From positions 1 to 48,478 of the forward strand of contig NZ_VOJI01000020.1 in the NCBI RefSeq assembly GCF_007923445.1: 48,478 nt of DNA, given 5' to 3'. Position 1 is the stretch's first letter, and each line of letters begins with the position of its first letter. A program made the translations under genes and the position numbers. Below, one piece after another: positions 1 to 7,855 of this stretch. The stretch comes from Puniceibacterium confluentis (GTDB lineage: Bacteria; Pseudomonadota; Alphaproteobacteria; Rhodobacterales; Rhodobacteraceae). The notes beneath the pieces were generated by a model. That model did no database searches. It saw only the letters and a program-made list of their open reading frames with translations, and had not been told where the DNA came from.

Positions 1-2
1 GT

Positions 3-278
3 CCGCGCCAAAATAGGCATGCCATCGATAATGAACCCGATAAACCTGCCCGACATGGGCAGAATGAATGGGAACTGGCCATCACGAGAAAGAACAGTCT
101 GTTCGCCGGATCGAATGGCGGTGGTCGCACGTGGGCCACTATCGCCACCCTCCTGCAGACCTGTAAGATGAACAACGTCGACCCCATCGCCTGGTTGACC
201 CAGACCTTGGAGCGCGTCGCCAACCAGTGGCCGAGCGCCGAAATCCACGCCCTTATGCCCTGGAATTACCAAGCCTGA
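3..278 (+). pseudogene. IS66-family transposase (TnpC), C-terminal remnant
   Basis: The frame ending in TGA at 276-278 encodes the typical IS66 transposase C-terminus: TRKNSLFAG, then a 'LLQTCKMNNVDP' stretch and a final LMPWNY. The part before the TRKN motif keeps only traces of the family pattern (IDNEP), so the copy looks degenerate as well as cut by the window edge. An IS66-like terminal repeat follows directly at 281-300, which supports the identification. It marks an old insertion at the border of the transfer region and probably makes no product. Confidence 0.8.
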
Positions 279-280
279 AC

Positions 281-300
281 GGCCTCAGCTACCCGCTTAC
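281..300 (-). repeat. IS66 terminal inverted repeat (right end)
   Basis: Read on the minus strand from 300, the sequence begins GTAAGCG, the usual start of IS66-family terminal repeats. It lies three bases after the transposase stop codon. The element therefore ends at about 300. The matching left end lies outside the window. Confidence 0.6.
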
Positions 301-702
301 TGTGGCACAACTATGCGCTCGAAATGACCGCCTGACACAAACACCCATGGCGGCCGTCTCATGCTGCTGCCGTCAAGTTGGCAATCCCGTTTGGGGTGCT
401 CATAGGATCAGTTTAACCTGTTCATAACGACCGAACAACTTGGCAATACCTGCGCCGCGGCTTGATACAGAGCGCCGCTGCAACAACCGGCGCAATCGCA
501 TGGCCGGTTTGCGGGTCCTGTCTTGTTGCATATTTGGTCCGTGCCAATGCCGCCTTGTGCAAAGGTCACTTCAAATAAATGAACTTAAGACACACTTTAG
601 GAATCCCAAGGCCGCGGGCTATTTATAACATAAACTTCACTATCGGAGCTTGACACCTGTAGCGGTGCCTAAGCAGCCCTAAAATTCGATATCCCAGTCA
701 AA
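301..702. other. Non-coding stretch after the IS66 end; no gene seen
   Basis: No reading frame here resembles a protein I recognise or has a convincing start region. Short frames are interrupted and lack good codon bias. It is probably debris from past insertions between the IS66 end and the leftward gene that stops at 703. Confidence 0.5.
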
Positions 703-1545
703 CTACCTCGAAATCTCCCCTGCCAACACCGCACGCCCGTGCACGGCCAAGGTTGCGGAGAATCTCTGGCAGCCGAACTTGCGGATTGTGTCGAGGATCC
801 GCGCTTCGTAGGCCGCGTGCCCGATCTTGCGTTGCAAGTCCGATGCGTGGAACTGGCGATTTCTCGTTGGCGCAACACATGTCAGGCGAGCAAATTCGTC
901 TTGGAGACGGTCCGGCTCAGCCAAAGGCTGGCTGATCGGCTTCGGCGATCCCGGTGATCGCCCAACCGATGTCTGCCAACGGCGCATGAAACCCAGGAGA
1001 AAGCCTGCGGGAACGCAGGTGTTTCCGCGGGCTTCGTTGAAGGCCATGAAGCGATCCCAGATTGCTTGCGTGTCGACGTTCCAGCAGGGCAGGGCGGATT
1101 TCGCCGCCTTGATGAGCGCGGCCCAGGAGGTGCGATGGACGTTCGAACCGGGGGCGATCTCGATCTTCCCGGAGAAGATAGTTTTGTTATTATATTCTCT
1201 AGATAGTGATGTGTCGCCCACAGTTGACGCCAGATGCTGCGGCAACTCGTCGGAGACGCAGCCAAACCGGAACAGCCATGGCGCGAACTTTCCGTTCGGC
1301 TTCCAGCGCTCGACGCGAAGCTCCGATGCCGCGAGTTCGGCAAGCAGGGTCGTGAGATGCTGGCGGGTCACACCCATGATGTCGGAAAGTGTGGAAAGCG
1401 TGAAGGCGGCGGTACCGCGATCGAGCCCGTTGTAGCCGTCCTTCCAGGCGATGCCGTCGAGGATGATCGTCGCGAGCTTGTGCGCGGAAACCGACAGATC
1501 GCATCGGAGTATCTGCCGCAGGATTGAGCCGGTTGTAAGGTCCAT
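703..1545 (-). CDS. Winged-helix / helix-turn-helix protein of unknown role
   Basis: A 280-residue cytoplasmic protein. Residues about 45-85 contain a winged-helix pattern (TLSTLSDIMGVTRQHLTTLL, then a strand-rich wing) like the C-terminal DNA-binding domain of Crp/Fnr or small plasmid regulators. The rest has no motif I can name; there is no membrane segment or signal peptide. The first Met is used because the HTH lies close to the N-terminus. It is isolated, pointing away from the transfer genes towards the IS66 remnant. A transcription factor or an initiator-like plasmid DNA-binding protein are both possible; the sequence does not decide. Confidence 0.55.
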   Translation of the reverse strand: MDLTTGSILRQILRCDLSVSAHKLATIILDGIAWKDGYNGLDRGTAAFTLSTLSDIMGVTRQHLTTLLAELAASELRVERWKPNGKFAPWLFRFGCVSDELPQHLASTVGDTSLSREYNNKTIFSGKIEIAPGSNVHRTSWAALIKAAKSALPCWNVDTQAIWDRFMAFNEARGNTCVPAGFLLGFMRRWQTSVGRSPGSPKPISQPLAEPDRLQDEFARLTCVAPTRNRQFHASDLQRKIGHAAYEARILDTIRKFGCQRFSATLAVHGRAVLAGEISR

Positions 1546-1754
1546 GAAAGTCGTCTCTTTGGAAGGACGACGTCAGATCGTGAGGAAACAACATTCCTGC
1601 CAGCAAAACAACTTTGCTGGTTGCAGGTCTCCGGACGATCGGCTAGAAAACTCGGGCACAGTGAGTAATCGGGCGCGGCGTCGGACTATCGGTCTGGCGT
1701 CGTTCTCTTTTCTGGGTCTGGGATGCACAGCCTCCGGTGCAAATGGATGAGCAG

Positions 1755-1772
1755 GCCCGGGGTGACCCGGGC
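1755..1772 (-). terminator. GC-rich hairpin after the TrbM-like gene
   Basis: A perfect 7-bp stem, GCCCGGG, loop GTGA, CCCGGGC, lies 10 bases past the stop codon of the leftward gene ending at 1782. There is no clear T-run behind it, so it may be a weak terminator or only an RNA-stabilising hairpin. The rest of 1546-1781 shows no gene. Confidence 0.45.
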
Positions 1773-1781
1773 CGGGAATGG

Positions 1782-2438
1782 TCAGTAGCGGACTTCCTCG
1801 GAGCCGTAGTTTCCGGCGTGGTCGCGCCAGTCGACGAAGACCGAGCGGTAGAAATAGTCGTTGCATCCGTTCGGGATCCTCAGCTGCGAGGCAGGCGGGA
1901 CCTGGGCCTTGCTGGACGGGGTCCAGCGGTAGTCACCCTGCACGCCGTAGGACCCGAGCCGCGTCGAGTCGCTGCGACTGCAGTCGCCGTCGCGGTTTTC
2001 GTGCTGGCGGTACTGGATGTGATAGACCCGGATGCTGCGCACGAAATCGAAGGCGTCGCCCGAGATGTCGATGTCGGCTCCGTCCGTGGCCTGCACCTCG
2101 ACGACCGGCGCGTCTTCCGGGACGGACTGCCGGGGCAGGTTGGCCTGGAAGGCGGCGTCGAACAGGCGATCGACCGGTCCGGGGACTTCGACCGGCGAAA
2201 ACGACGCCCCCATGGGACAGCGCCAGATCTGAAGCGGCGGTTCGATGGGCCAGGGGGTGATCCGGCGGATGAACACCGCACGGGCATGGGCACATGGCGC
2301 CGAGGTCGGCCAGCCGCCCGCGAGGCAGAGCAGGATGGCGCAGTCCACCTGGTAGGCGCGCGCCGGAGTCGCCAACGGGACCTGTCCCGAAAGCGTCAAT
2401 GTCGCGGCCATTGCCAGCCGCAGGAACTTGCGTCGCAT
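1782..2438 (-). CDS. Exported TrbM-like conjugation-associated protein
   Basis: A 218-residue protein with a signal peptide (MRRKFLRLAMA..., cleavage near ATPARA-YQ). The mature N-terminus has the 'DCAILLCLAGGWP...PC' cysteine pattern reminiscent of TrbM (family pattern C-x-A-I-x-C-L, then P-x-x-C). Further cysteines (WRCP, DCSRS, GCNDY) suggest a disulphide-bonded periplasmic protein. The ATG at 2438 is chosen over a longer frame because it starts the signal peptide and has GGAGAG upstream. It sits divergent from parD and beside the virB operon, so a role in the envelope part of conjugation is likely. The TrbM relationship is a pattern match, not a firm assignment. Confidence 0.6.
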   Translation of the reverse strand: MRRKFLRLAMAATLTLSGQVPLATPARAYQVDCAILLCLAGGWPTSAPCAHARAVFIRRITPWPIEPPLQIWRCPMGASFSPVEVPGPVDRLFDAAFQANLPRQSVPEDAPVVEVQATDGADIDISGDAFDFVRSIRVYHIQYRQHENRDGDCSRSDSTRLGSYGVQGDYRWTPSSKAQVPPASQLRIPNGCNDYFYRSVFVDWRDHAGNYGSEEVRY

Positions 2439-2606
2439 GTATCGACTCTCCACAAAACTGTGCGAACGAATACAATACAACATGCATGACGGCAATCGGA
2501 TTTCGTTGCGGCACTCAGAGGCTGAAGGGGGGACCGGCCAGCTTGCCGCCAAACCTTGCGAGGTTATGTCAGTATCTGATAAGATCGAGCATACGAGGAG
2601 AGCTTG

Positions 2607-2849
2607 ATGCCGAACATCCATTTAACCGAACCGATGCAGAAATACGTCCAGGCGCAGATCGAGTCCGGCGCCTATGCCAATCTGAGCGAGGTCGTGCGCG
2701 CGGGCATCCGGATGCTGATGGAGAAGGACGGTGCCCGACAGTTCTACGCGCTCAAGGCCGATCTCGAACAGGCGGCGGCGATAGCCGAAGAGGGTGATTT
2801 CGCGGAATTCGATGCGCGGGCTTTCGAGCCGGATGCGTTCAACCGCTGA
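2607..2849 (+). CDS. parD: ParD-family antitoxin (ribbon-helix-helix)
   Basis: An 80-residue protein. The N-terminal strand (NIHLTEPMQKYVQ) and the helix 'GAYANLSEVVRAGIRML' are the ParD/CopG ribbon-helix-helix that binds its own operator. The acidic C-terminal tail (EEGDFAEFDARAFEPDAF) would wrap the toxin. The ATG at 2607 has GAGGAG just upstream. The toxin gene starts 5 bases after the stop, the standard antitoxin-first order, so the pair is presumably autoregulated as a complex. It is one of two ParDE modules in the window and probably stabilises the element. Confidence 0.9.
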   Translation: MPNIHLTEPMQKYVQAQIESGAYANLSEVVRAGIRMLMEKDGARQFYALKADLEQAAAIAEEGDFAEFDARAFEPDAFNR

Positions 2850-2854
2850 CCGGC

Positions 2855-3175
2855 ATGATCATCCGTCTTTCTAGTCTGGCTCGGTCCGATCTCGAAGATA
2901 TCCGCGACTACACCGTCCGGACCTGGGGCAGGGATCAGTGGCTCGTCTACTACCGCCAGTTGGTCACCGCGTTTGAGCGGGTCGCCGGGGACCCAGACAT
3001 TGCCCAGGACCGGAGCCTCTTCGTGCCAGGCATGCGGTCCGTCAATTGTCAGCGGCACGTGATCTTCTTCAAGCAGCTCGACGCCGCGGATGGCGCTCCG
3101 GTCATCCTCCGGATCGTGCACCAGCGCCGGAATATGCCCGCCCTGGTCTACTACGAAGATCTCGACGCTTGCTGA
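2855..3175 (+). CDS. parE: ParE-family toxin (RelE/ParE fold)
   Basis: A 106-residue protein with the usual ParE pattern: 'LARSDLEDIRDYT' in helix 1, a central 'GMRSVNCQRHVIFFK' strand pair and a C-terminal 'VILRIVHQRRNMP'. ParE toxins typically inhibit DNA gyrase, although the target here cannot be read from sequence. It directly follows parD with a 5-base gap, so the two are co-transcribed. Length and motifs are complete. Only 31% identical-looking positions link it to the second ParE at 46967-47278 by eye, so the two pairs are probably not recent duplicates; that percentage is a rough impression and was not calculated. Confidence 0.9.
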   Translation: MIIRLSSLARSDLEDIRDYTVRTWGRDQWLVYYRQLVTAFERVAGDPDIAQDRSLFVPGMRSVNCQRHVIFFKQLDAADGAPVILRIVHQRRNMPALVYYEDLDAC

Positions 3176-3188
3176 TGCTTGCGGGTCC

Positions 3189-3467
3189 TCACTTGAGGAT
3201 CTCGATCAGCCGTCCGTATTCGCGGCTGACCTCCTGTGCCTCGAGGAAGGCGCGCTGGCGCTCGGCATCGAGGCAGCGGAAGTACTCCTGGATGTCGGCG
3301 ATATATCCCTCGAAGTCGGCCCGCAACAGATCGGCATACTCGCGCACGTCGTCAGGGCTTTCGGGCAGGAAGGGCCGGTCCGGCGCGATGCAGGCGCTCG
3401 CCATCTGACCGCTCAGCACGAAGATTGCCGCCAAACCGGGCAGGTTGGCGCGTCCGACACAAAACAT
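3189..3467 (-). CDS. Small exported protein of the transfer region
   Basis: A 92-residue protein with a hydrophobic N-terminus (LPGLAAIFVLSGQMASAC) that looks like a signal peptide ending at a cysteine. A charged helical domain follows (DDVREYADLLRADFEGYI...CLDAERQRAFLEAQEVSREY). An AAAGGAG lies about 13 bases before the ATG at 3467, a long spacing. The gene converges on parE and lies between the TrbM-like gene and the virB operon. I recognise no domain. An accessory envelope protein of the conjugation system is the best guess from context. Confidence 0.6.
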   Translation of the reverse strand: MFCVGRANLPGLAAIFVLSGQMASACIAPDRPFLPESPDDVREYADLLRADFEGYIADIQEYFRCLDAERQRAFLEAQEVSREYGRLIEILK

Positions 3468-3650
3468 GCGCAGGGCAAAACTCCTTTGCCGGTGTGAAAC
3501 GGTGGATTTGTGTGATAGCGGGCCTATGTGCGCGAAAGCAGCCAGTCAAGATAAATAAATCGTCTTGAAGTCATTAATGTTGTTTTGTATCGACCGTGTG
3601 GAAATGTCCCGCGGGCCGGTACTCATGATGAGGAGGGCCCAAGGGAGGTC

Positions 3651-3986
3651 ATGATAGAAGAAGCACCGAATGTGGTCACCGAAGACGGACTGCGCGGATT
3701 GCTCGGCCAGGGATACAGGGCCGAGGTCGTCTGCAGGGAAGGCGCCGAGAAACGCCACAACAGCTGGTACGGCACCTGGACCGTGCGGGCCGTCTCTTCC
3801 GATGGACGGGACGAGAAACTGCTCGTCACCTCGCGCAGCTATCTCAAGATCCGAGAATTCAAGACGATCGTCGGCCTCGTCAGTTTCCTTGCCGACATGG
3901 GCGCAACCGTCGTTTCCATCCCGCTCGAAGAAGGCGGACGGGTTCCCCACGAAGCCCCGGGCAAACCTCTGGCCGCCAAGGCCTGA
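3651..3986 (+). CDS. Small conserved protein leading the virB operon
   Basis: A 111-residue soluble protein with no signal peptide. It begins MIEEAPNVVTEDGL and contains a compact 'SWYGTWTVRAVSSDGRDEK' segment. The ATG at 3651 has a strong AGGGAGG upstream and is preferred over a longer frame starting at 3585. Its last ~95 bases overlap the possible extended start of the VirB1-like gene in another frame, so the two would be translated together. I do not know the family. Its position, first in the operon, suggests a regulator or cytoplasmic accessory of transfer. Confidence 0.65.
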   Translation: MIEEAPNVVTEDGLRGLLGQGYRAEVVCREGAEKRHNSWYGTWTVRAVSSDGRDEKLLVTSRSYLKIREFKTIVGLVSFLADMGATVVSIPLEEGGRVPHEAPGKPLAAKA

Positions 3987-4701
3987 CGGATTTATCGCCC
4001 GCCGCGTTCTCGCGGTCCTTGCCCTGCTCGGAACAGGTGTTTGTTCCGCACCCTCGGCCTTGCTGGCACAGGCGACAACAGGCGGGTTCATTTTCTCCGT
4101 CGGCCAGGACGGCCGGCTGATCGACATCTCCGCCACGCAGGGTGATCCAGACGCATCGACCGACCTGAAGACAGGCGATGCAACGGGTCCCGGCGACCGG
4201 CTCTTTCTCTTCTCCAATCGGTTGCAAGACGAAGCGGACGCTGAGACCGCGCCGCGCGCGCCTGTCCCGGCTCCTCCCGAGATTCTCGCGGCCATCGAGG
4301 CGACAGCCTTCCGCTATGCCGGTCATCCCGGGTTGCGCCGCGCCGGTCTCTCGGTCACCGACTGGGCCGCGCTCTACCGCGCCAATATCGAGATCGAGAG
4401 CGCCTACAATCCGCGCGCGCTGAGCGGCGCGGGCGCGATCGGGCTCGGCCAATTGATGCCGGACACGGCGCAGGCCCTGGGCGTCGATCCGCACGATACG
4501 CGCCAGAACCTCGACGGCTCGGCGCGGTATCTGCTGATGATGCTCGACCGTTTCGGCGACAGCCGCCTGGCGCTCGCCGCCTACAATGCCGGGCCCGAGG
4601 CGGTGGACCGTCACGGCGGCATTCCCCCTTACAGAGAAACCATGGGCCATGTGGCGAAAGTGACCGCCGCGATGCTGCGCCTGAGAGGAGAGATTTCGTG
4701 A
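3889..4701 (+). CDS. virB1: VirB1-like lytic transglycosylase
   Basis: This is a periplasmic muramidase-type enzyme that opens peptidoglycan for the secretion channel. A signal-peptide-like segment (RRVLAVLALLG...LLAQA) is followed by a linker and an SLT domain. Catalytic Glu lies in NIEIESAYNP, followed by GAIGLGQLMPDTAQ and 'ALAAYNAGP', all classic family motifs. The start is unclear: no ATG or GTG lies in frame near the signal sequence. A TTG at 3889 is the nearest upstream candidate and is used here, but the real start may be a rarer codon close to 3985. The stop overlaps the virB2 GTG (GTGA). Function is much surer than the N-terminus. Confidence 0.8.
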   Translation: MPTWAQPSFPSRSKKADGFPTKPRANLWPPRPDGFIARRVLAVLALLGTGVCSAPSALLAQATTGGFIFSVGQDGRLIDISATQGDPDASTDLKTGDATGPGDRLFLFSNRLQDEADAETAPRAPVPAPPEILAAIEATAFRYAGHPGLRRAGLSVTDWAALYRANIEIESAYNPRALSGAGAIGLGQLMPDTAQALGVDPHDTRQNLDGSARYLLMMLDRFGDSRLALAAYNAGPEAVDRHGGIPPYRETMGHVAKVTAAMLRLRGEIS

Positions 4702-4988
4702 GAAGACAAGAGACTTTGACCGCCGTCGCGGCGACCCTGCTGATCGTCGCCGCGGGACCGGCGCTCGCTCAGAGCATCGACCTCTCGCCGGTGCAGACCC
4801 TGTTGCAGGGCATCGTCGACGCGATCACCGGCCCCCTGGGCATCGTGATCGGCACGCTGGCGCTGATCGGCGTGTTTTTGTCCTGGCTCTTCGGCATCCT
4901 CGATTTCCGCCAGGCGCTCTGGGTCGTCGTGGCGATCGCCGGGATCGCCGCCGCCCCGACCATCGTCGCCGCGATCTGGACCACCTGA
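4698..4988 (+). CDS. virB2: VirB2 major pilin
   Basis: A 96-residue prepilin: signal peptide ending GPALA-QS, then two hydrophobic segments (about residues 45-65 and 70-92) joined by the short polar loop 'FGILDFRQ'. This is the VirB2 plan, giving a mature pilin of about 72 residues that forms the conjugative pilus. The start is GTG at 4698, overlapping the virB1 stop. virB3 begins 8 bases after its stop. Length and topology agree with the family. Confidence 0.9.
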   Translation: MRRQETLTAVAATLLIVAAGPALAQSIDLSPVQTLLQGIVDAITGPLGIVIGTLALIGVFLSWLFGILDFRQALWVVVAIAGIAAAPTIVAAIWTT

Positions 4989-4996
4989 GACAGAGC

Positions 4997-5275
4997 ATGG
5001 CGGAGCAGTCGCGCGTCTTCATCGGTCTCCTGAGGCCGCCCAAGCTCATGGGCCTGCCGATCATGTACGCCATGGTCTGGCTCTTCGGCTCCACGCTCCT
5101 GTTCCTCTGGGTGCAGAGCTGGGTCGTGGTGCTGATCGCCGGCATCGCCTGGCCCGCGCTCTGGAAGGCCGCCGACTGGGATCCGAACTTCCTCGACGTG
5201 CTGGTGATCACGCTCCAGGAGACGCCGCCGACCCGAAACCGCAAACTTCACGGAGGCGACAGCTATGCCCCGTGA
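4997..5275 (+). CDS. virB3: VirB3 inner-membrane protein
   Basis: A 92-residue protein whose N-terminus (VFIGLLRPPKLMGLP) is the typical VirB3 start, followed by two closely spaced membrane segments (about residues 22-40 and 43-60) and a hydrophilic tail containing DWDPNFLDVL. VirB3 works with VirB4 at the inner membrane in pilus assembly. Its last 11 bases overlap virB4, and in some systems the two are fused, which fits this overlap. Confidence 0.9.
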   Translation: MAEQSRVFIGLLRPPKLMGLPIMYAMVWLFGSTLLFLWVQSWVVVLIAGIAWPALWKAADWDPNFLDVLVITLQETPPTRNRKLHGGDSYAP

Positions 5276-7649
5276 TGCTGGATATGGCGAGGACCTCGAT
5301 CTCGGTACGGCGCTGCCGCCCTGGGTCGCGGGCGAAAAGCGTCTCTCGCAGATGCTGCCCTATGTGAGCCTGGTCAGCGACACCACGACCCGCACCCGCG
5401 GCAACGAGCTCATGCAATGCATCCGGCTCGAGGGGGTGAACAGCACCACGAGCGAGGACGGACATCTCGACCGCATCGGCGCGCTGATGGCCGGGATCGT
5501 GGCGCAGGCCGGGACAGGATTCTCCTTCTACCTGCACAAGGTCTCGAAAGCGGTCGAGGTGGATCTGCCGCCGATCGAGGACACAGGCTTCGCGGGCGAG
5601 ATCGGCCGGCGCTGGCGTGCGCATCTTCGCGCCTCGGGGCTTCGCGACAAGACGCTGACCCTGACGGTCCTCAAACGCCCCGAGGCTGGCCGCGGCCTGC
5701 CGTTCCTCGCCGCCGCCTCCCGGGCACGGCTCGCGCAGGACACGGCTCGGCGGCTGCGCAAGCTCGACGAGGTGGTGGGGTTCATCCTTTCGACCTTCGA
5801 CGAGATGAATCCCCGGCTGCTCTCGGCCCAGTCCGGCGCACTGCTCGGCTTCCTCGGCAGCCTCAATACGGGCTGCGAACATCCGCTCTTCCCGCGCTCG
5901 CGCTTCGGCATCGTCGCCGAGGACGTGGCCAACACGCGGGTGACCTTCGACGGTCCCACCATCCGCCTCTCCGAAGGGGCGGCGGGCGAGAAGTTCGGCG
6001 CGATCTTCGCGGTGAAGAACTACCCGGCCAGGACCGACGCGCTGATGCTCGACGAGCTGAACCTGCCGGTCGACATGGTCGTCACGCATTCCTTCGTGCC
6101 GATCAACTCGAACATCATGGCCGGCCGGATCAAGCGGCAGCTGCGGCTGATGCAGGCCGCCAATGATGGCGCGGTCAGCCTCGCCGAGGAGCTGGAACTC
6201 GCACAGGACGATCTGGAATCGAAGCGTCTGATCTTCGGCGAGCATCACATGACCGTCGCGGTCTACGCCAGGACCCGCGCCGCGCTCGACGATATCTGCG
6301 CCGAGGTCCGCAACATCGCCGCCAGCACCGGCATCAACCTGATCTCCGAAGGCTTCGGCGCGCGGGCGCATTACATGGCCCAGCATCCCGGCAATACCGG
6401 GGCGCGGAGCCGCAAGGCGGCGATCACAAACCACAATTTCGCGGACCTGGCGACCTTGCACCGCACGCCTTTGGGCAAGCCCGGAAGCGACGTGCCCTGG
6501 GGTCTGCCGATCACGCTCTTCCCGACACCCGAGCGCGGCGGGTTCCGGTTCAACTTCCACGAACAGGGCGCGCCGGATCGGGAGCCGACCGGCGGGCATA
6601 CGTTGATCCTCGGGCGCCCCGGCTCGGGCAAATCCGTGCTCGCCGCCTTCCTCATGGCCATGGCGCGGCGGGCGGGTGCCCGGCTCTTCGTCTTCGACTA
6701 CCGCGCCGGCATGGAGATGGCGGTGCGGGCGCTCGGCGGCAGCTATTCGACCGTGCGCGCCGGACTCCCGACAGGGCTCAACCCGCTGCAGACCGAGACC
6801 GATGCGCGCGGGCAGGCCTGGCTCGCCGATTGGCTGGCGACACTGCTCGAACGCCGGGACCGGCCGCTCACGCCCGTGCAGACCAACCGGCTGCAGGAGG
6901 TCGTGCGCCAGAACGCCTCGGCCAGTCACGAAGGTCTCCGGAACTGGTCGGACTTTGCCTCGCTGCTGGTCTCGACCGATGACGAGGGCGATCTCTTCGA
7001 GCGCATGCAGGAATGGACCGCCGAAGGCCGCTACGGCTGGATCTTCGGCGCCAATGCGCAAGACACGTTCAAGTTGGGGGGCAGCCTCGTCGGCGACATC
7101 TCCGGCTTCGATCTGACCGGCATCCTCGACTCCGAGAGTGAACGGGAGCGCATGGCGGTGCTCTCCTATCTCTTCCGGCGCGTCGAACGCGTGATCGAGG
7201 ACCGCAAGCCGACCGTCATCCTGATCGACGAGGCCTGGAAGGCGCTCGACAACGCCTATTTTGCCGAGCGGCTGTCGAACTGGCTCGTCACCGCCCGGAA
7301 ACAGAACGCGGTCGTCGTGATGATGACGCAATACGCGAGCCAGCTCGAGCGCACCCGCACCGGCAGGACCATCGTCGAGGCGGTGCCGACGCAGATCCTC
7401 TTGCCGAACATCCGCGCCAGCGAGGCCGATTATGCCATGCTAGGGCTCTCGGAGAAGGAGCTCGACATCCTGTTGGGCGTTGGCTCGTCCTCGCGCCTGG
7501 CGCTCGTCCGAGACGACCGTGGATCGGTGGTGATCGATGCCGATCTCGCGAGCCTCGGACCGCTCGTGACCATCCTCGGCGGCATGGAGAAGGGCGAGGA
7601 GCTGGTGGGCAGCGACTACCGAGACCGCCCAGACTTCTGGAGAACATGA
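5265..7649 (+). CDS. virB4: VirB4 transfer ATPase
   Basis: At 794 residues it matches the family's usual length. The N-terminal CagE/TrbE/VirB4 domain precedes an ATPase domain with Walker A GRPGSGKS at about residues 450-457 and Walker B VILIDEAW near 650-657. It energises pilus biogenesis and substrate movement at the cytoplasmic face of the inner membrane. The ATG at 5265 follows GGAGG and overlaps virB3. The stop overlaps the next gene (ATGATG). A long open frame on the opposite strand is an artefact of GC-rich codon use. Nothing appears missing. Confidence 0.96.
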   Translation: MPRDAGYGEDLDLGTALPPWVAGEKRLSQMLPYVSLVSDTTTRTRGNELMQCIRLEGVNSTTSEDGHLDRIGALMAGIVAQAGTGFSFYLHKVSKAVEVDLPPIEDTGFAGEIGRRWRAHLRASGLRDKTLTLTVLKRPEAGRGLPFLAAASRARLAQDTARRLRKLDEVVGFILSTFDEMNPRLLSAQSGALLGFLGSLNTGCEHPLFPRSRFGIVAEDVANTRVTFDGPTIRLSEGAAGEKFGAIFAVKNYPARTDALMLDELNLPVDMVVTHSFVPINSNIMAGRIKRQLRLMQAANDGAVSLAEELELAQDDLESKRLIFGEHHMTVAVYARTRAALDDICAEVRNIAASTGINLISEGFGARAHYMAQHPGNTGARSRKAAITNHNFADLATLHRTPLGKPGSDVPWGLPITLFPTPERGGFRFNFHEQGAPDREPTGGHTLILGRPGSGKSVLAAFLMAMARRAGARLFVFDYRAGMEMAVRALGGSYSTVRAGLPTGLNPLQTETDARGQAWLADWLATLLERRDRPLTPVQTNRLQEVVRQNASASHEGLRNWSDFASLLVSTDDEGDLFERMQEWTAEGRYGWIFGANAQDTFKLGGSLVGDISGFDLTGILDSESERERMAVLSYLFRRVERVIEDRKPTVILIDEAWKALDNAYFAERLSNWLVTARKQNAVVVMMTQYASQLERTRTGRTIVEAVPTQILLPNIRASEADYAMLGLSEKELDILLGVGSSSRLALVRDDRGSVVIDADLASLGPLVTILGGMEKGEELVGSDYRDRPDFWRT

Positions 7650-7852
7650 TGAACAAGACGATGACCCTGCGCCTGGGGCTTCTCGCCCTCGGGCTCACCC
7701 TGTCGGCCTGCGCCGAATACAAGCCCGCGACGGCGAACTGCTTCAATTTCCGGGCCGAGACCGCGAACGCACCGCGTGTTTCCACCAAGGGCGTGGCGGT
7801 CACGCGGGCGGACACCTCCTGCACCTTCACCGCGCTCGGGATCGCGGACTGA
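7646..7852 (+). CDS. Small lipoprotein in the VirB7 position class
   Basis: A 68-residue protein with a lipoprotein signal peptide and lipobox LSAC (Cys about residue 23), followed by about 45 residues with two more cysteines (NCFNF, DTSCTF). It lies between virB4 and the transglycosylase/virB5 genes and overlaps the virB4 stop. Size, lipobox and operon context fit a VirB7 analogue, the outer-membrane lipoprotein that pairs with VirB9. VirB7 proteins have too little sequence conservation to prove this. Confidence 0.7.
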   Translation: MMNKTMTLRLGLLALGLTLSACAEYKPATANCFNFRAETANAPRVSTKGVAVTRADTSCTFTALGIAD

Positions 7853-7855
7853 TCC

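Noticed and set aside
5208-7331. Long open frame of 707 codons on the minus strand across virB4
   Set aside because: VirB4 on the plus strand has all family motifs, and the opposite frame is Glu/Arg/Gly-rich without any motif, as expected for an antisense frame of GC-rich coding DNA.
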